DNA from: JBJXGF01 sp046153015 | GTDB taxonomy: Bacteria; Actinomycetota; Acidimicrobiia; Acidimicrobiales; CAIXPF01 | DNA length: 14,231 nucleotides | Assembly (NCBI GenBank): GCA_046153015.1 | Contig: JBJXGF010000244.1 | Span: forward strand, 1-14,231 | Direction of reading: 5' to 3' | Shown here: positions 6,178 to 13,375 of the stretch, piece after piece | Position numbering within the stretch: position 1 is the stretch's first letter | Layout: each line of letters begins with the position of its first letter | Program-made: the position numbers and the translations under genes | Notes under the pieces: generated by a model | What the model was told of the DNA's origin: nothing | Database searches by the model: none | The model's input: the letters and a program-made list of their open reading frames with translations, nothing else

Positions 6178-8574
6178 TCACGGCGTCCGGGCGGCCAGCA
6201 GCCGGGCTCGCACCTCGCCGATCACGGCCAGCGCCCCGCCGCCCAGCGCCCACGCGGCGAGGATCACCTCCCAGGCCCAGGCCGGCGGGAGCTCGAGGGC
6301 GAAGTAGCGGCGCAGGTACGGGGTGGCCACCACCACGCCGTACCCGGCGGCCATCGCCGCGATGATCGCCGCGTGGAAGACCCGGATCGGTCGGCTCACC
6401 AGCGCGATCACCACGAGGGCCAGGCCCAGCAGCACGAACACGGCGGAGGTCTGCGCCTGCTGGAGCGTGGTCGAATCGGCCCGGCGGATCGTCTCGTAGG
6501 ACACGAAGGTGGCCACGCCGCACACCGCGCCGGCGGGCGCGGCGAAGCGCAGCACCCGGCCGACGAAGCCGGGCCGTGACCGCTCCCGGGACGGTTCGAG
6601 GGCCAGGAAGAAGCCGGGCACGCCGATGCTGAACGTGCCCACCAGCGTCAGGTGGCGGGGCAGGAACAGGAACGGGGCCTGGGTCAGCCCCGTGAGCACG
6701 GCCAGGAGCACCGCGTAGCTGGTCTTGGTGACGAAGAGGTTGGCGACCCGTTCGATGTTGCGGATCACGCGGCGGCCCTCGGCCAGCACCGAGGGGAGCG
6801 TGGCGAAGGAGTCGTCGAGCAGCACGAGCTGGGCGACGGCCCGGGTGGCGGGCGCCCCCGAACCCATCGCGATGCCCATGTCGGCGTCTTTCAGGGCGAG
6901 CACGTCGTTCACCCCGTCACCGGTCATCGCCACCACGTGGCCCCGCTGCTGGAGCGCCGCCACCATCGCCCGCTTCTGGTGCGGGGTCACCCTCCCGAAC
7001 ACGGTCGCCTCGTCGAGACGCGCCGCCAGCTCGGCCGGGTCCTCGGGCAGCGTGCGGGCGTCGACGCCCACCTCGGCGCCGGCGATGCCCGCCCGCCGCG
7101 CCACCGCGGCCACGGTGGTGGGGTGATCGCCCGAGATCACCTTCAGCGTCAGACCCTGCTCGGCGAAGAAGCGCATGATCTCGGGCGCGTCGGCCCGGAC
7201 CTCGTCCTCGAGCAGCACCAGGCCGACCGGCGCGAGTCCCTCCAGTAAGGCGGCCGCGCCGGGCGCGAGGCCCTCGAGCAAGGCGGCCTCGTCGGGCAGA
7301 TCGGCGTGGGGAGCGTGGGCGGCCAGCACCACCCGGCGGCCCTCGGCCGCGTGCTCGGCCACCCGCTCCAGCACCGCAGGGGCGCCGGCGGCGAGGATCT
7401 CGGGTGCGCCGAGGAGCCACACGCCGTGGCCCTCGAACGCCGCGGCCGACCATTTCCGGGCCGAGGAGAAGGGCACGGTTCGACCCGCCCGCCACACCGG
7501 GCCGTGCGCCTCGAGCCCGGCGGCCACCGCGGCCAGCGTGGCGTTGGGGTTGGGGTCGGACGCGGCGAGCGAGCGCAGCGCCTGGCGCAGCTCCGCCTCG
7601 TCGCCCCCGGGCAGCGCCTCGACGCCGCTGAACCGGATGGCGCCGGTGGTGATCGTGCCGGTCTTGTCGAGGCAGAGCACGTCGACCCGGGCCAGGAGCT
7701 CCACGGATGCGAGCTCCTTGGCCAACGCCCGCCGCCGGGCGAGGCTGAGCGCGCCGACGATCAGCGACACGCTGGTGAGCAGCACCAGCCCGTCGGGCAC
7801 CATCGCCACCGAGGCCGCGACCACGCCGACGATGGAGTCGCGCCAGCCCTCATCGGCGTGGCGGAGGCTGAGCAGCAGCAACGCCGCCGCCGGCGGGATC
7901 ACCCACACCAGCCAGCGCAGGATGCGGTTGATGCCCTGCTGCAGCTCGGAGCGGGCGAGCTGGAACCGGCGGGCCTCCTCGGCCAGGGTCGCGGCGTAGG
8001 ACTCGCCGCCGACCTTCACAGCCACGTAGGCGCCGCTGCCCGCAGCCACGAAGCTGCCCGAGAGCACCTCGTCGCCCGCGTCTTTCTCCACGGGTTCGGA
8101 CTCGCCGGTGAGGAGCGACTCGTTGAGCTCGAGGCCGGTCGACTCGCTCACCCGGCCGTCGACCACCACCTGGTCCCCCGGCGAGAGGGCGAGCAGGTCG
8201 TCGGCCACCACCTCGTGCACCTGCACCTGGTGCTCCATGCCGTCGCGGATCACCCGGGCCTTGGGCGCCGACAGCAGCGCCAGCCGGTCGAGCGTGCGCT
8301 TGGCCCGCAGCTCCTGCACCACGCCGATCACGCTGTTGCTCACCACCACGCCGGCGAAAAGGCCGTCGGGGCCGGGCCGCACGAGCATGATCACCGCGAA
8401 CAGCGAGCCGATGATCACGTTGACCGGCGTCACCACGTTGGCCCGCACGATCTGGCCCACCGTGCGCGACGGCGGCGGGGGCGCGAGGTTGGCGCGCCCG
8501 GCGCGGCGGCGCTCCTCGACCTCGGCGGCGCTCAGCCCGCGAGCGGCGGCGCTGGTCTGCACCGATCCCGACAT
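6178..8574 (-). CDS. Cation-translocating P-type ATPase, CtpE-like (P2-type)
   Basis: 798 aa, about the length of mycobacterial CtpE, a calcium-linked P-type ATPase. Domains in order: helices 1-2 (about 38-85), actuator loop with 'LTGES' (about 155-159), helices 3-4 with 'VPDGL' near 259-263, phosphorylation site 'DKTGT' at Asp303, nucleotide-binding domain, 'ISGDHPTT', hinge 'TGDGVNDVLALKDADMGIAMG', then about six C-terminal helices. The nearly exact 'SVELLARVDVLCLDKTGTITTG' region and lack of N-terminal heavy-metal domains favour a P2/CtpE-type over a copper or zinc pump. Helix 4 has Pro-Asp-Gly-Leu where P2 pumps usually have Pro-Glu-Gly-Leu. An upstream GTG at 8583 extends the frame by 3 residues but lies within the -10 box, so ATG 8574 is preferred. 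Convergent with the hisN-like gene (18-nt gap). Ion specificity is inferred only. Confidence 0.88.
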   Translation of the reverse strand: MSGSVQTSAAARGLSAAEVEERRRAGRANLAPPPPSRTVGQIVRANVVTPVNVIIGSLFAVIMLVRPGPDGLFAGVVVSNSVIGVVQELRAKRTLDRLALLSAPKARVIRDGMEHQVQVHEVVADDLLALSPGDQVVVDGRVSESTGLELNESLLTGESEPVEKDAGDEVLSGSFVAAGSGAYVAVKVGGESYAATLAEEARRFQLARSELQQGINRILRWLVWVIPPAAALLLLSLRHADEGWRDSIVGVVAASVAMVPDGLVLLTSVSLIVGALSLARRRALAKELASVELLARVDVLCLDKTGTITTGAIRFSGVEALPGGDEAELRQALRSLAASDPNPNATLAAVAAGLEAHGPVWRAGRTVPFSSARKWSAAAFEGHGVWLLGAPEILAAGAPAVLERVAEHAAEGRRVVLAAHAPHADLPDEAALLEGLAPGAAALLEGLAPVGLVLLEDEVRADAPEIMRFFAEQGLTLKVISGDHPTTVAAVARRAGIAGAEVGVDARTLPEDPAELAARLDEATVFGRVTPHQKRAMVAALQQRGHVVAMTGDGVNDVLALKDADMGIAMGSGAPATRAVAQLVLLDDSFATLPSVLAEGRRVIRNIERVANLFVTKTSYAVLLAVLTGLTQAPFLFLPRHLTLVGTFSIGVPGFFLALEPSRERSRPGFVGRVLRFAAPAGAVCGVATFVSYETIRRADSTTLQQAQTSAVFVLLGLALVVIALVSRPIRVFHAAIIAAMAAGYGVVVATPYLRRYFALELPPAWAWEVILAAWALGGGALAVIGEVRARLLAARTP
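7225..7290. repeat. 33-bp imperfect tandem duplication in the P-type ATPase
   Basis: Two 33-bp units encode Ala-Ala-Leu-Leu-Glu-Gly-Leu-Ala-Pro followed by two variable residues, back to back, in the nucleotide-binding domain just ahead of 'VGLVLLEDEVR'. Matching cores are at 7232-7255 and 7265-7288 with a few substitutions, so it is an older in-frame duplication rather than a fresh one. Confidence 0.75.
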
Positions 8575-8581
8575 CCCGGTC

Positions 8582-8587
8582 ACGCTA
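8582..8587 (-). promoter_or_regulatory. -10 box of the P-type ATPase gene (leaderless)
   Basis: TAGCGT on the minus strand ends exactly 7 nt before the ATG at 8574, predicting a transcript whose first base is the start codon or next to it. The alternative GTG start at 8583 overlaps this hexamer, which argues against it. No clear -35. Confidence 0.5.
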
Positions 8588-8621
8588 CTGCGACGCCGAT
8601 TCGGGGCACCGGGCAGGGCGC

Positions 8622-8627
8622 TAGGGT
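8622..8627 (+). promoter_or_regulatory. -10 box of the MDMPI-family gene (near-leaderless)
   Basis: TAGGGT ends 9 nt before the ATG at 8637. It faces the ATPase -10 box (8582-8587) across only 34 bp, so the two promoters must share or compete for the same intergenic DNA. No Shine-Dalgarno precedes the ATG. Confidence 0.45.
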
Positions 8628-8636
8628 CCAGCCCCG

Positions 8637-9365
8637 ATGACCCGCGACGAGCTGCTCTCCTCCCTGCGCGCCGACGGCCTGACCATGGCCGCCCTGCCCG
8701 ACTCCGCGTTGGCGGTGACCGTCCCGTCCTGCCCCGACTGGGACGTGGCGGCCCTGCTGGCCCACACCGGCTGGGTGTACCGCTGGGTGAGCTACGTGCT
8801 GGGTCTCGGGCCCGACGAGCGGCCCGCCCGCGACGGTGCGCCCACCTGGAACGGCGAGGGCGACGTGCGGGCGTGGTTCGGCGAGGGGCTCGACGCGGTG
8901 CTGGCCGAGCTCGCCGCGGCCGATCCCGAGCGGCCGGTGGCCACGCTGGTCGGCCGCCAGCCCACGGCGTGGTGGGTCCGCCGCCTGGCCCACGAGACCG
9001 CCATCCACCGGTGGGACGCGCAGCGGGCGCTCGGCGAGCCCGAGCCGCACGCCGACGCCCTCGCCGCCGACGGGGTGGACGAGCTGCTCGAGGTGATGGT
9101 TCCCCGCCGCTTCGACTACGCCGGCTTCGCCGGCCACGGCGAGACCCTGCATCTGCACGCCACCGACGGGGAGGGGGAGTGGCTGATCACGGTGGGGCCG
9201 GACTCGCTGAGCTGGGAGCGGGGCCACGCCAAGGGCGACGTGGCGGCGCGCGGCCCGCTGTCCGATCTGTTCCTCTTCGTGTGGAACCGGGTCGGCCCGG
9301 ACCGCTTCGAGGTCTTCGGGAACGCCGAGCTGCTCACCCGGTGGCAGGCCGCGGCGCGGTTCTGA
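8637..9365 (+). CDS. Maleylpyruvate isomerase family mycothiol-dependent enzyme (MDMPI_N/DinB fold)
   Basis: 242 aa. N-terminal four-helix DinB-like metal-binding domain followed by a smaller C-terminal domain, the layout of the actinobacterial family often annotated TIGR03083/MDMPI. The expected metal ligands are visible: His43 in 'ALLAHTGWVYRW' and Glu120/His124 in 'AHETAIHRWDAQ'. The conserved entry 'VPSCPDWDVAALLAH' is also present. Family members use mycothiol as a cofactor or conjugate it to electrophiles; the reaction of this one is unknown and no aromatic-degradation genes are nearby to suggest maleylpyruvate. Cytoplasmic, no signal peptide. Start ATG 8637 is supported by the -10 box at 8622-8627. 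Divergent from the P-type ATPase and convergent with the sigma factor gene. Confidence 0.85.
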   Translation: MTRDELLSSLRADGLTMAALPDSALAVTVPSCPDWDVAALLAHTGWVYRWVSYVLGLGPDERPARDGAPTWNGEGDVRAWFGEGLDAVLAELAAADPERPVATLVGRQPTAWWVRRLAHETAIHRWDAQRALGEPEPHADALAADGVDELLEVMVPRRFDYAGFAGHGETLHLHATDGEGEWLITVGPDSLSWERGHAKGDVAARGPLSDLFLFVWNRVGPDRFEVFGNAELLTRWQAAARF

Positions 9366-9383
9366 CCCGCCGCCTTCCTCACT

Positions 9384-9403
9384 ACCGGCCGGGGAGCGCC
9401 GGT
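9384..9403. terminator. Candidate bidirectional hairpin between convergent genes
   Basis: ACCGGC (9384-9389) and GCCGGT (9398-9403) form a 6-bp perfect stem with an 8-nt loop in the 37-bp gap between two convergent genes, touching the stop codon of the sigma factor gene. No T-tract follows on either side, so it may slow polymerase or protect a 3' end rather than act as a classical intrinsic terminator. Confidence 0.3.
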
Positions 9404-10287
9404 CAGGCCACCGCCAGCGCGAACCGGCGGTCGAGACGGGCGAGGTCGACCTCGTCGAGCCGGCTGCGCCACTGGCTGGCGTCGCCGATCGCCGTGGCGT
9501 AGACCGCCTTGCGGCGCGCCACCCGTCCGCTCACCGCGCCGGCGTCGGGCTGGCCGCTCGCCGCGTACTGGGCCTCGATGCCCTCGCGCAGCATCAGCAG
9601 CGCCTCGGAGCGCAGCTGCGACACCCGCGACTCGGTGACGGCCAGCAGCCGGGCCAGCTCCTGGCTGGTGCGCCCTTCGAGGAAGTAGCCCACGATCACC
9701 AGCCGGTGCCGGTCGGGCAGGAGCTCCACCGCGTCGCGTAGGTAGGCGTGCAGCTCCCGCGATTCGAGCTCGCGGAGCGGCTCGATCGCGTTGCGGTCCT
9801 CCAGCACGTCGACCAAAGTCAGGTCCTCGTCGAGCTCGTCGGTCACCTCGTGCTCGAGGGCGAGCACGACCGAGCGGAACATGCGGTCCTGCAGCCGCAG
9901 CAGCTCGTCCGGCGCCATGCCCAGGGCGTCGGCCATCTCCGCCGGGGTGGGCACGCGGCCCAGCTCGGTTGCGAGCTGCTGCTCCACCTGCTCGAGCCTG
10001 CGCGCCAGGTTCCGCACCGATCGGGGCGCCCAGTCGGCCGCCCGCACCGCGTCGAGGATGGCGCCCCGGATCCGTTGCGCCGCGAACCGGTCGAAGGGCA
10101 CGCCGCGGGCTTCGTCGTAGCGTTGGGCCGCCTCCACGAGGCCCAACGCGCCGGCCCGCGCCAGCTCCTCTCGATCCACGTGCCGTGGGAAATGGACCGC
10201 CACCTGGAACACGATGTGCTTCACCAGGGGCAAGTGCTGCTCGATGCGTCGAGAGAGCTCCGGCGCGTCGTCGCACACAGCCGCCAT
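9403..10287 (-). CDS. RNA polymerase sigma factor, FliA/WhiG (sigma-28) family, with C-terminal extension
   Basis: 294 aa. Group 3 sigma factor that redirects RNA polymerase to flagellar/motility (FliA) or sporulation (WhiG) promoters. Seen: region 2 at about 17-92, including 'ELARAGALGLVEAAQRYD', 'FDRFAAQRIRGAILD' and 'ADWAPRSVR', the last three typical of FliA/WhiG; region 3 with 'LGRVPTPAEMADALGM'; region 4 with helix-turn-helix 'TSQELARLLAVTESRVSQL'. FliA normally ends at about 240 residues; here about 57 residues follow, containing basic 'SGRVARRKAVYATAIG'. The frame opens upstream to 10392, but ATG 10287 is chosen because the conserved region starts soon after and AAGG lies 8 nt before it; ATG 10302 is the alternative. 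No flagellar gene or FlgM-like anti-sigma is in the window, so motility versus development cannot be decided. Confidence 0.87.
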   Translation of the reverse strand: MAAVCDDAPELSRRIEQHLPLVKHIVFQVAVHFPRHVDREELARAGALGLVEAAQRYDEARGVPFDRFAAQRIRGAILDAVRAADWAPRSVRNLARRLEQVEQQLATELGRVPTPAEMADALGMAPDELLRLQDRMFRSVVLALEHEVTDELDEDLTLVDVLEDRNAIEPLRELESRELHAYLRDAVELLPDRHRLVIVGYFLEGRTSQELARLLAVTESRVSQLRSEALLMLREGIEAQYAASGQPDAGAVSGRVARRKAVYATAIGDASQWRSRLDEVDLARLDRRFALAVA

Positions 10288-10616
10288 ACCGCCTACCTTC
10301 ATCGCCCGCCAGGTCACTCTCCAGGTGACGCGAACCGCGGACAGCGCGACGGCCCCACCGGGCGCGCTCCCCCAACCTGGAGCGCTCCGCACCTGCTCGA
10401 GCTCCGCCCGGCCTCAGCCGGGGCGGTTCGACCAGGTGAACCTCCGCCGCACCGCTCGATTCACGCCATACGTACGATATCGCCGGGTCGAACCGACCCC
10501 GACGTACCCCAGAGGAAGAATCCGCGTCCGCGATACTTTCGTCGAACGGGCTCGAACGTAGCCGCGCCTTCTCGGCCACGTCGAGCCGCCCGCCCCGGTC
10601 AGCGCAGTGGGGCCCC
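10288..10616. other. Gene-free region upstream of the sigma factor with repeated GTCGAAC motifs
   Basis: 329 bp without a credible gene and locally less GC-rich than its surroundings. It holds a 10-bp perfect inverted repeat, CGGTTCGACC at 10424-10433 and GGTCGAACCG at 10486-10495; the right arm also nests in GGGTCG-AAC-CGACCC (10485-10499). GTCGAAC recurs at 10541-10547 and TCGAAC at 10552-10557. A separate small hairpin, CCCGGC-CTCA-GCCGGG, is at 10407-10422, and palindromes CGTACG and CGATATCG overlap at 10471-10482. A GTCAC-N7-GTGAC repeat lies close to the sigma factor start. These look like regulator sites and/or the sigma factor's promoter, but no -10/-35 pair stands out. Confidence 0.45.
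10296..10299 (-). promoter_or_regulatory. Shine-Dalgarno for the sigma factor gene
   Basis: AAGG on the minus strand, 8 nt before ATG 10287. It decides in favour of this start over ATG 10302 and the far-upstream start at 10392, neither of which has a comparable site. Confidence 0.4.
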
Positions 10617-12299
10617 TCAGCGCACGGTCACGTCCTCGTACGGGGCGAGCAGCGGGAACTGCGGCATCGCGCCGTACACGTCCTTCGGCTCGTTCGCGAT
10701 GCGGGGGCCGAACACGCCGAGGTTGGTCTGGGTGTACACGAACGGGAACACGTACTGGTCGAGCAGGATGCGCTGCACCTCGGTGAGCAGCCGGCTCCGC
10801 TCGGCCGCGTCGACCGAGGTCTCGTAGACGGCGAACTTGGCGTCGAGCTCGGGGATGCAGGTGCGAGAGCTCGACCCCTTGCAGGTGGCGAAGGCCCGAA
10901 CGCGGCTGGCCGCGTCGCCCGGAGCGGAGCTGATGTTGATGATCAGCCCGGGCAGGCCGTCGACGCCCTTCTGGGTCGCCTCGAGGAACGCGCCGCGCTC
11001 CATGATGTTGAGCTTGGTCTTGATGCCGATCGCGGCGAGCTGGGTGATCACCCGCTCGGCCAGGCTGTTGAACGGCGGCAGCGGGGTGAGCTGGCTCACC
11101 TCGAAGCCGTTCGGGAACCCGGCCTCGGCCATGAGCCGCTTGGCTTCCACGAGGTCGCTGCGCCAGGCGTCGGGGGCGTCCTTCGGTTGGATGGCGCCGC
11201 CCCACGCCTGGGGGATCCACGTGCCCTCGAGCGAGGCCATGCCGCCGGCCTCGGCGTCGGAGATGGCCTTGCGGTCGAGCGCCAGCGACACCGCCTTGCG
11301 CACCCTCACGTCGTGGAAGGGGCTGTCGGGCCGCTCCCAGCCGGGCATCTCCAGCCAGAAGTTGCCCGACACCGACGGCTGCACCCGCATGCCGGGCGTG
11401 TTGCGGGCCACCTCGAGCAGGGTGGCGGGCAGGTTGGTCATGACGTCGATCTCGCCGGCCTGCGTGGCGGCGAAGCGCGTGGCGTTGTCGGTGATGAACT
11501 TCATCACCATCGTCTTCACGCCGGCGCTGCGCCGCCAGTACCCGTCGAACGCCTCGAGCTCGAGCTCGTTGCCGCCGTTGTTGCGCACGAAGCGGAACGG
11601 GCCGGCGCCGACCGGGTTCTGCTTGTACCGGTCGGGGCCGACCTCGGTGTAGTACTTCTTCGGCACCACCCACCCGGCGCCGCTGGCCGGGGTGCCGTAG
11701 AGCAGCAGGAAATCGACGAAGGGCTGCTTGAACACGAAGCGCACGGTGCGGGCGTCGGGCGTTTCGACCCGCTCGGTGCGCGCCTTGAACAGGTCCGACG
11801 CCGTGCCCTTGTAGTTCTCGTAGGTGAACTTCACGTCCTCGGAGGTGAGCGGATCGCCGTTGTGGAAGGTGAGGCCCTCACGCAGCGTGAAGGTGGCCGA
11901 GAGGTAGTCGTCGGCGACCTTGTAGGAGGACGCCAGCCCCGGTGAGAGCGGCCGGCCCGGCATGTGGCGCACCACGCCCTCGTGGATGGCGAAGGCCACG
12001 AGGTACGGCGTGGCCTGCGCGGGGTACTCCTGGGGGTCCATCCACGCCGGTGAGAACGCGGTGTTGAAGCCGTAGGTGTACTTGCCCTGCGGCGCGGCCC
12101 TCGCCGGCAGCGTGGTGGCCGGCAGCTTGTCGGAATCGAGGGTGACCGAGCCGATGGCGGCCTGGGCGGCCGCGGTGGTGACCACCGCCTCCTCCCCGTC
12201 GCTGCCGCCTCCCCCGCAGCCGACCAACGCCGCGGCGGCGAGAAGCACGGCGCTCGCGGCCCGTGCCCACGCGCGGCCGTGTGTGCGGATCGTTCTCAT
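10617..12299 (-). CDS. ABC transporter substrate-binding lipoprotein, peptide/nickel (SBP_bac_5) family
   Basis: 560 aa. Captures a small solute, usually an oligopeptide, outside the membrane for an ABC importer. Seen: basic N-region, hydrophobic core and lipobox Leu-Val-Gly-Cys with lipidated Cys28, followed by a Gly/Ser linker; then typical family signatures 'LTSEDVKFTYE', 'NPVGAGPFRFV' and 'YWRRSAGVKT', and 'LDQYVFPFVYTQTNLGV' near the C-terminus. A possible disulfide pair, Cys-(8)-Cys, lies in 'CKGSSSRTC'. ATG 12299 is chosen over a TTG at 12320 because AGGGGGAG lies 3 nt upstream and the signal peptide begins there. No permease or ATPase gene accompanies it, so it must work with a transporter encoded elsewhere. 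The ligand is not predictable from sequence. Confidence 0.9.
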   Translation of the reverse strand: MRTIRTHGRAWARAASAVLLAAAALVGCGGGGSDGEEAVVTTAAAQAAIGSVTLDSDKLPATTLPARAAPQGKYTYGFNTAFSPAWMDPQEYPAQATPYLVAFAIHEGVVRHMPGRPLSPGLASSYKVADDYLSATFTLREGLTFHNGDPLTSEDVKFTYENYKGTASDLFKARTERVETPDARTVRFVFKQPFVDFLLLYGTPASGAGWVVPKKYYTEVGPDRYKQNPVGAGPFRFVRNNGGNELELEAFDGYWRRSAGVKTMVMKFITDNATRFAATQAGEIDVMTNLPATLLEVARNTPGMRVQPSVSGNFWLEMPGWERPDSPFHDVRVRKAVSLALDRKAISDAEAGGMASLEGTWIPQAWGGAIQPKDAPDAWRSDLVEAKRLMAEAGFPNGFEVSQLTPLPPFNSLAERVITQLAAIGIKTKLNIMERGAFLEATQKGVDGLPGLIINISSAPGDAASRVRAFATCKGSSSRTCIPELDAKFAVYETSVDAAERSRLLTEVQRILLDQYVFPFVYTQTNLGVFGPRIANEPKDVYGAMPQFPLLAPYEDVTVR

Positions 12300-12302
12300 G
12301 CG

Positions 12303-12310
12303 CTCCCCCT
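12303..12310 (-). promoter_or_regulatory. Strong Shine-Dalgarno for the substrate-binding lipoprotein
   Basis: AGGGGGAG on the minus strand, 3 nt before ATG 12299. This fixes the start and rules out the in-frame TTG at 12320. A TAAGGT hexamer at 12354-12359 (minus) could be a -10 box giving a leader of about 45-50 nt, but this is weak. Confidence 0.6.
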
Positions 12311-12391
12311 GCTGACCCAACTCGCCAAGGACCGGCCCCCCGGACCCCGGCGCACCTTACTTGCTGCGCCGCGGGCCGCCCCGACATCGGC

Positions 12392-13375
12392 TCACGCAGC
12401 CCCCACGAAGGCGGCCGCCCGCACGCCCCGCGCTTCGAGCTCGAGGAGCAGGGGCACGGGTTCGGCCAGCGCGGCGAGGCCGTAGGCGCCGAAGCGGTCG
12501 AGGCGGCCGTTGGCCAGCCACGTCGCGCTGAGCGCCGCCACCGCGCCGGCCGCCACGCCCGGGCTGTCCATGGCCCCGTAGACCACGACGTCGCGCGTCT
12601 CGCCGTACCGGCCCCAGACCTCGACCCGGACCGCGCCCGGGCCGCCCTCGGCGTGGGGGCGGCGCAGCATCGGCAGGCGCGAGGTGAGCCGGTCGCGCCG
12701 TGTGGCCGACATGCGGGCGGTGATGCGAGCGGCCGAAGCGAAGGACCGTTGGAGCAGCGCCGCCTCGGGCAGCGCGGCCCGGTAGCAGTCCCGGGCGCCG
12801 AGCGGGTCGGGGAACCAGACGAGCTGTCGGCCCGAGCCGCCGGGCCGGCGGCCCCAGGCGCCGTCGCGCCAGTCGAGCGAGTCGCCGCCGAGCGCGGCGT
12901 GGTGCTGGCGGGCGCAGGCCGGTCCGCCCGTGCCGGTGCGGGCCACGTGGATCTCGTCGACCGAGTCGAAGCGGTTGGCCGCGTGGCGGGCCAGCAGACA
13001 GCCCAGGCCGGGCGAGAGGCCGGCGCCGACCACGAGCCCGCGCCGGCGCTCGAGGGCGAGGTCGTCCAGCGCCAGCAGCCCGTTGACCGCCTCGATCGAG
13101 TCGGCGGTGCCGACCACGTGCATGCCGTGGAGCAGCAGGCGCCGGGCCAGCTCCGGTTGGTCCTGCGCCGGGGTCGCCAGCACCGCCGCCGCCGCGTGGG
13201 GCAATGGGTCGAGGTCGTGCAGGGCCGACGCCCCACTGCCGAGGGAGGCCACCACCCACTCGGTGCGGCGGGGGTCCAGGTCGTAGACCAACACCTCCTC
13301 GACGCCGGGCGTGGAGAGCAGCTGGCGGGCGGCGCGGGCGCCGAGCGCGCCGGCGCCGATCACCGCCGTTCTCAT
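12392..13375 (-). CDS. Rossmann-fold oxidoreductase, saccharopine/diaminopimelate dehydrogenase-like
   Basis: 327 aa, function unknown. The N-terminus is a clear dinucleotide-binding fold: 'TAVIGAGALGARAA' with Gly-Ala-Gly-Ala-Leu-Gly at 7-12 and an acidic residue after the second strand ('VLVYDLD', Asp32), which favours NAD(H), though Arg36-Arg37 leave NADP possible. 'VLATPA' and 'HVVGTADS' match the later strands of the same domain. The layout recalls saccharopine-dehydrogenase-like or homoserine-dehydrogenase-like proteins, but I cannot name catalytic residues in the C-terminal half, which includes an Arg-rich 'RMSATRRDRLTSRLPMLRR'. No Shine-Dalgarno is visible before ATG 13375. It lies 92 nt upstream of the lipoprotein gene on the same strand; whether they share a transcript is unclear. 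Confidence 0.7.
   Translation of the reverse strand: MRTAVIGAGALGARAARQLLSTPGVEEVLVYDLDPRRTEWVVASLGSGASALHDLDPLPHAAAAVLATPAQDQPELARRLLLHGMHVVGTADSIEAVNGLLALDDLALERRRGLVVGAGLSPGLGCLLARHAANRFDSVDEIHVARTGTGGPACARQHHAALGGDSLDWRDGAWGRRPGGSGRQLVWFPDPLGARDCYRAALPEAALLQRSFASAARITARMSATRRDRLTSRLPMLRRPHAEGGPGAVRVEVWGRYGETRDVVVYGAMDSPGVAAGAVAALSATWLANGRLDRFGAYGLAALAEPVPLLLELEARGVRAAAFVGAA

Noticed and set aside
8575..8583. GTG 8583 as start of the P-type ATPase
   Set aside because: This codon overlaps the TAGCGT -10 box whose spacing fits a leaderless start at ATG 8574.
7306..8640. 444-codon plus-strand frame opposite the P-type ATPase
   Set aside because: Antisense to the catalytic core of a clear ATPase; composition is His/Arg/Gly-rich with no recognisable domain.
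10288..10392. N-terminal extension of the sigma factor to 10392
   Set aside because: The added residues are unconserved for the family and include the palindromic VTWR-VTWR segment; a Shine-Dalgarno supports ATG 10287.
10485..10499. T-arm-like GGTTCGA in the intergenic region, as a tRNA or attachment-site remnant
   Set aside because: No acceptor, D-arm or anticodon arm fits around it and no integrase or mobile element is nearby.
9116..10579. 487-codon minus-strand frame over the sigma factor gene and its upstream region
   Set aside because: It is an alternative frame of the sigma factor gene with Arg/Gly/Ala-rich, domain-free translation, and it also overlaps the MDMPI gene in antisense.
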